Shown piece after piece: positions 63,370 through 64,000 of a DNA stretch of 64,000 nt. Both the position numbers and the translations under genes were made by a program. The notes under the pieces are model-generated. The model was not told the DNA's origin and ran no database searches. It worked only from the letters and a program-made list of their open reading frames with translations. The stretch comes from Pseudomonas sp. ATCC PTA-122608 (GTDB lineage: Bacteria > Pseudomonadota > Gammaproteobacteria > Pseudomonadales > Pseudomonadaceae), in assembly GCF_001952855.1 (NCBI RefSeq), contig NZ_LPNO01000052.1, positions 153,844 through 217,843 on the forward strand. Reading direction: 5' to 3'. The first letter of the stretch is position 1, and each line of letters opens with the position of its first letter.

Positions 63370-63382
63370 TCGCCGCCATTGA

Positions 63383-63467
63383 GCCCTGATGGCGGAATTG
63401 GTAGACGCGGCGGATTCAAAATCCGTTTTCGAAAGGAGTGGGAGTTCGAGTCTCCCTCGGGGCACCA
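63383..63467 (+). tRNA. tRNA-Leu (anticodon CAA)
   Basis: An 85-base class II tRNA with encoded CCA. The acceptor stem GCCCTGA pairs with TCGGGGC. The anticodon stem GCGGA/TCCGT encloses TTCAAAA, giving anticodon CAA. There is a long variable arm and a T-arm (GGGAG TTCGAGT CTCCC). It reads UUG codons. A promoter and a terminator flank it, so it is a single-gene unit. Confidence 0.96.
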
Positions 63468-63472
63468 TCTTA

Positions 63473-63505
63473 AAAAAAGACCTTGAAATTCAAGGTCTTT
63501 TTTTT
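63473..63505 (+). terminator. Rho-independent terminator of tRNA-Leu
   Basis: AAGACCTTG (63478-63486) pairs with CAAGGTCTT (63491 on), followed by eight or more T. It starts six bases after the tRNA CCA end. Confidence 0.9.
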
Positions 63506-63561
63506 CGCCTGCAGGAAAGTGATGATGGGCGGGCGAACGCGAGAGAAGAGGAACCTTGACC

Positions 63562-63891
63562 ATGGAACTGACGCTGGAAGCTGTTGCGCTTTTTGCGCTC
63601 AAGCTGGTGCATGAGACCGAAGGCGCGAGCCCGATTCTGCGGGACGACCTGGTCATGGACGGCTATGAGCGGGAAGTGTTTGGCTTGCTGGTGCGCAAGG
63701 GCGATATCAAGGCCATCCAGCAAAAAATCGACGAGTGCCTGGCATTGGCACTCGAATCTCTGGGCGGTGCACACACCGTGATGGGCCGCGAGCTGCAACG
63801 GCTCGCGGTGGATGTGCGCCAAGCGACGACACTCGAAGCACTCAATGCTCCGCTCAACGCACTCAAGGATTACCTGAAAGCCATTCTGTAA
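63562..63891 (+). CDS. Unrecognised 109-residue protein
   Basis: I cannot assign a family. The protein is soluble-looking and mostly helical (LEAVALFALKLVHETEGASP, IQQKIDECLALALESLGG, LNALKDYLKAIL), with one cysteine and no signal peptide. ATG 63562 is chosen because GAGGAA lies eight bases upstream; a TTG at 63556 is too close to it. It sits alone between the tRNA-Leu terminator and the convergent LysE-like gene. Confidence 0.75.
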   Translation: MELTLEAVALFALKLVHETEGASPILRDDLVMDGYEREVFGLLVRKGDIKAIQQKIDECLALALESLGGAHTVMGRELQRLAVDVRQATTLEALNAPLNALKDYLKAIL

Positions 63892-63899
63892 CGCGCGAG

Positions 63900-64000
63900 T
63901 CAGCGTCGCCCTTCGACCGCCATGCGCACGGCCAGGCCCATCAGCACCGAGCCCATCAACCAGCGCTGCACGGTTTGCCAAACGGGTTTGCGGATGAAAA
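63900..64000 (-). CDS. LysE/RhtB-family exporter, C-terminal fragment
   Basis: The last 32 residues only; the gene runs off the right edge. The frame reads FIRKPVWQTVQRWLMGSVLM, then GLAVRMAVEGRR and a TGA at 63900-63902. VQRWLMGSVLMGLAVRMA is the typical final helix of LysE/RhtB amino-acid exporters. The short fragment keeps confidence moderate. Confidence 0.65.
   Translation of the reverse strand, partial: FIRKPVWQTVQRWLMGSVLMGLAVRMAVEGRR

Noticed and set aside
63383..63505. Prophage or island attachment site at tRNA-Leu
   Set aside because: The tRNA is complete, is followed at once by its terminator, and no duplicated 3' tRNA end or integrase gene is present in the window.

Overview
The window looks like chromosome of a fluorescent Pseudomonas (P. 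fluorescens lineage). The evidence is the gene order iscR-S-U-A-hscB-hscA-fdx-iscX-ndk-rlmN-pilW-rodZ-ispG-hisS-yfgM-bamB-der, the arrangement queA-tgt-yajC-secD-secF, GC-rich coding DNA, and many REP/REPIN elements whose arms (GGGAGCGGGCTTGCTCGCGA and its complement) are typical of this group. Most of the window is conserved core genome. The accessory parts are two sugar phosphotransferase (PTS) loci and a small GC-poor module near 11 kb.

Layout. 1-2.9 kb: end of a VUT-family transporter, a DUF1289 protein, a gamma-carbonic anhydrase, two NUDIX hydrolases and an L,D-transpeptidase. 3.0-10.3 kb: an N-acetylglucosamine operon (GntR regulator, nagA, SIS-type deaminase, EIIA-HPr-EI fusion, EIIC-EIIB permease) behind repeated AATACCACTT operator-like boxes. 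10.4-12.2 kb: an accessory patch with a DUF6124/DUF3077-like pseudogene and an MNT-fold nucleotidyltransferase gene overlapping an unknown 150-codon gene, bracketed by two related non-coding tracts. 12.2-18.2 kb: a NIF3/YqfO-like gene, purL and divergent mltF.

18.3-26.8 kb: a complete trehalose uptake locus. treR is divergent from treP-treC-porin-(EIIA-HPr-EI)-small EIIB, with two perfect ACTCGT-N4-ACGAGT palindromes at the treP promoter. Trehalose would cross the outer membrane by the LamB-like porin, be phosphorylated by TreP using phosphate relayed through the fused EI-HPr-EIIA, and be cleaved by TreC. 27.0-30.2 kb: guaA and guaB. 30.3-35.1 kb: a conserved zinc-ribbon protein, a TauE/SafE exporter, a LysR regulator, xseA and an M23 peptidase. 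35.1-37.1 kb: leuA with a 25-residue leader-peptide ORF in its 5' region. 37.3-39.2 kb: an omega-amidase/aminotransferase pair.

39.3-57.7 kb: der back through the Isc operon, then cysE, trmJ, suhB and a glycine-zipper protein. The isc promoter carries two type-1-like IscR boxes. 57.8-64 kb: secF, secD, yajC, tgt, queA, a tRNA-Leu(CAA) with a clear sigma-70 promoter and terminator, an unrecognised 109-residue gene, and the end of a LysE-like exporter.

The least explained items are the nucleotidyltransferase pair with its flanking tracts, the leuA leader peptide, the two Cys-less EIIB domains (one fused to NagE, one free-standing in the trehalose operon), and a pair of orphan palindromes between treR and guaA. 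All calls come from reading the sequence; no database search was run.
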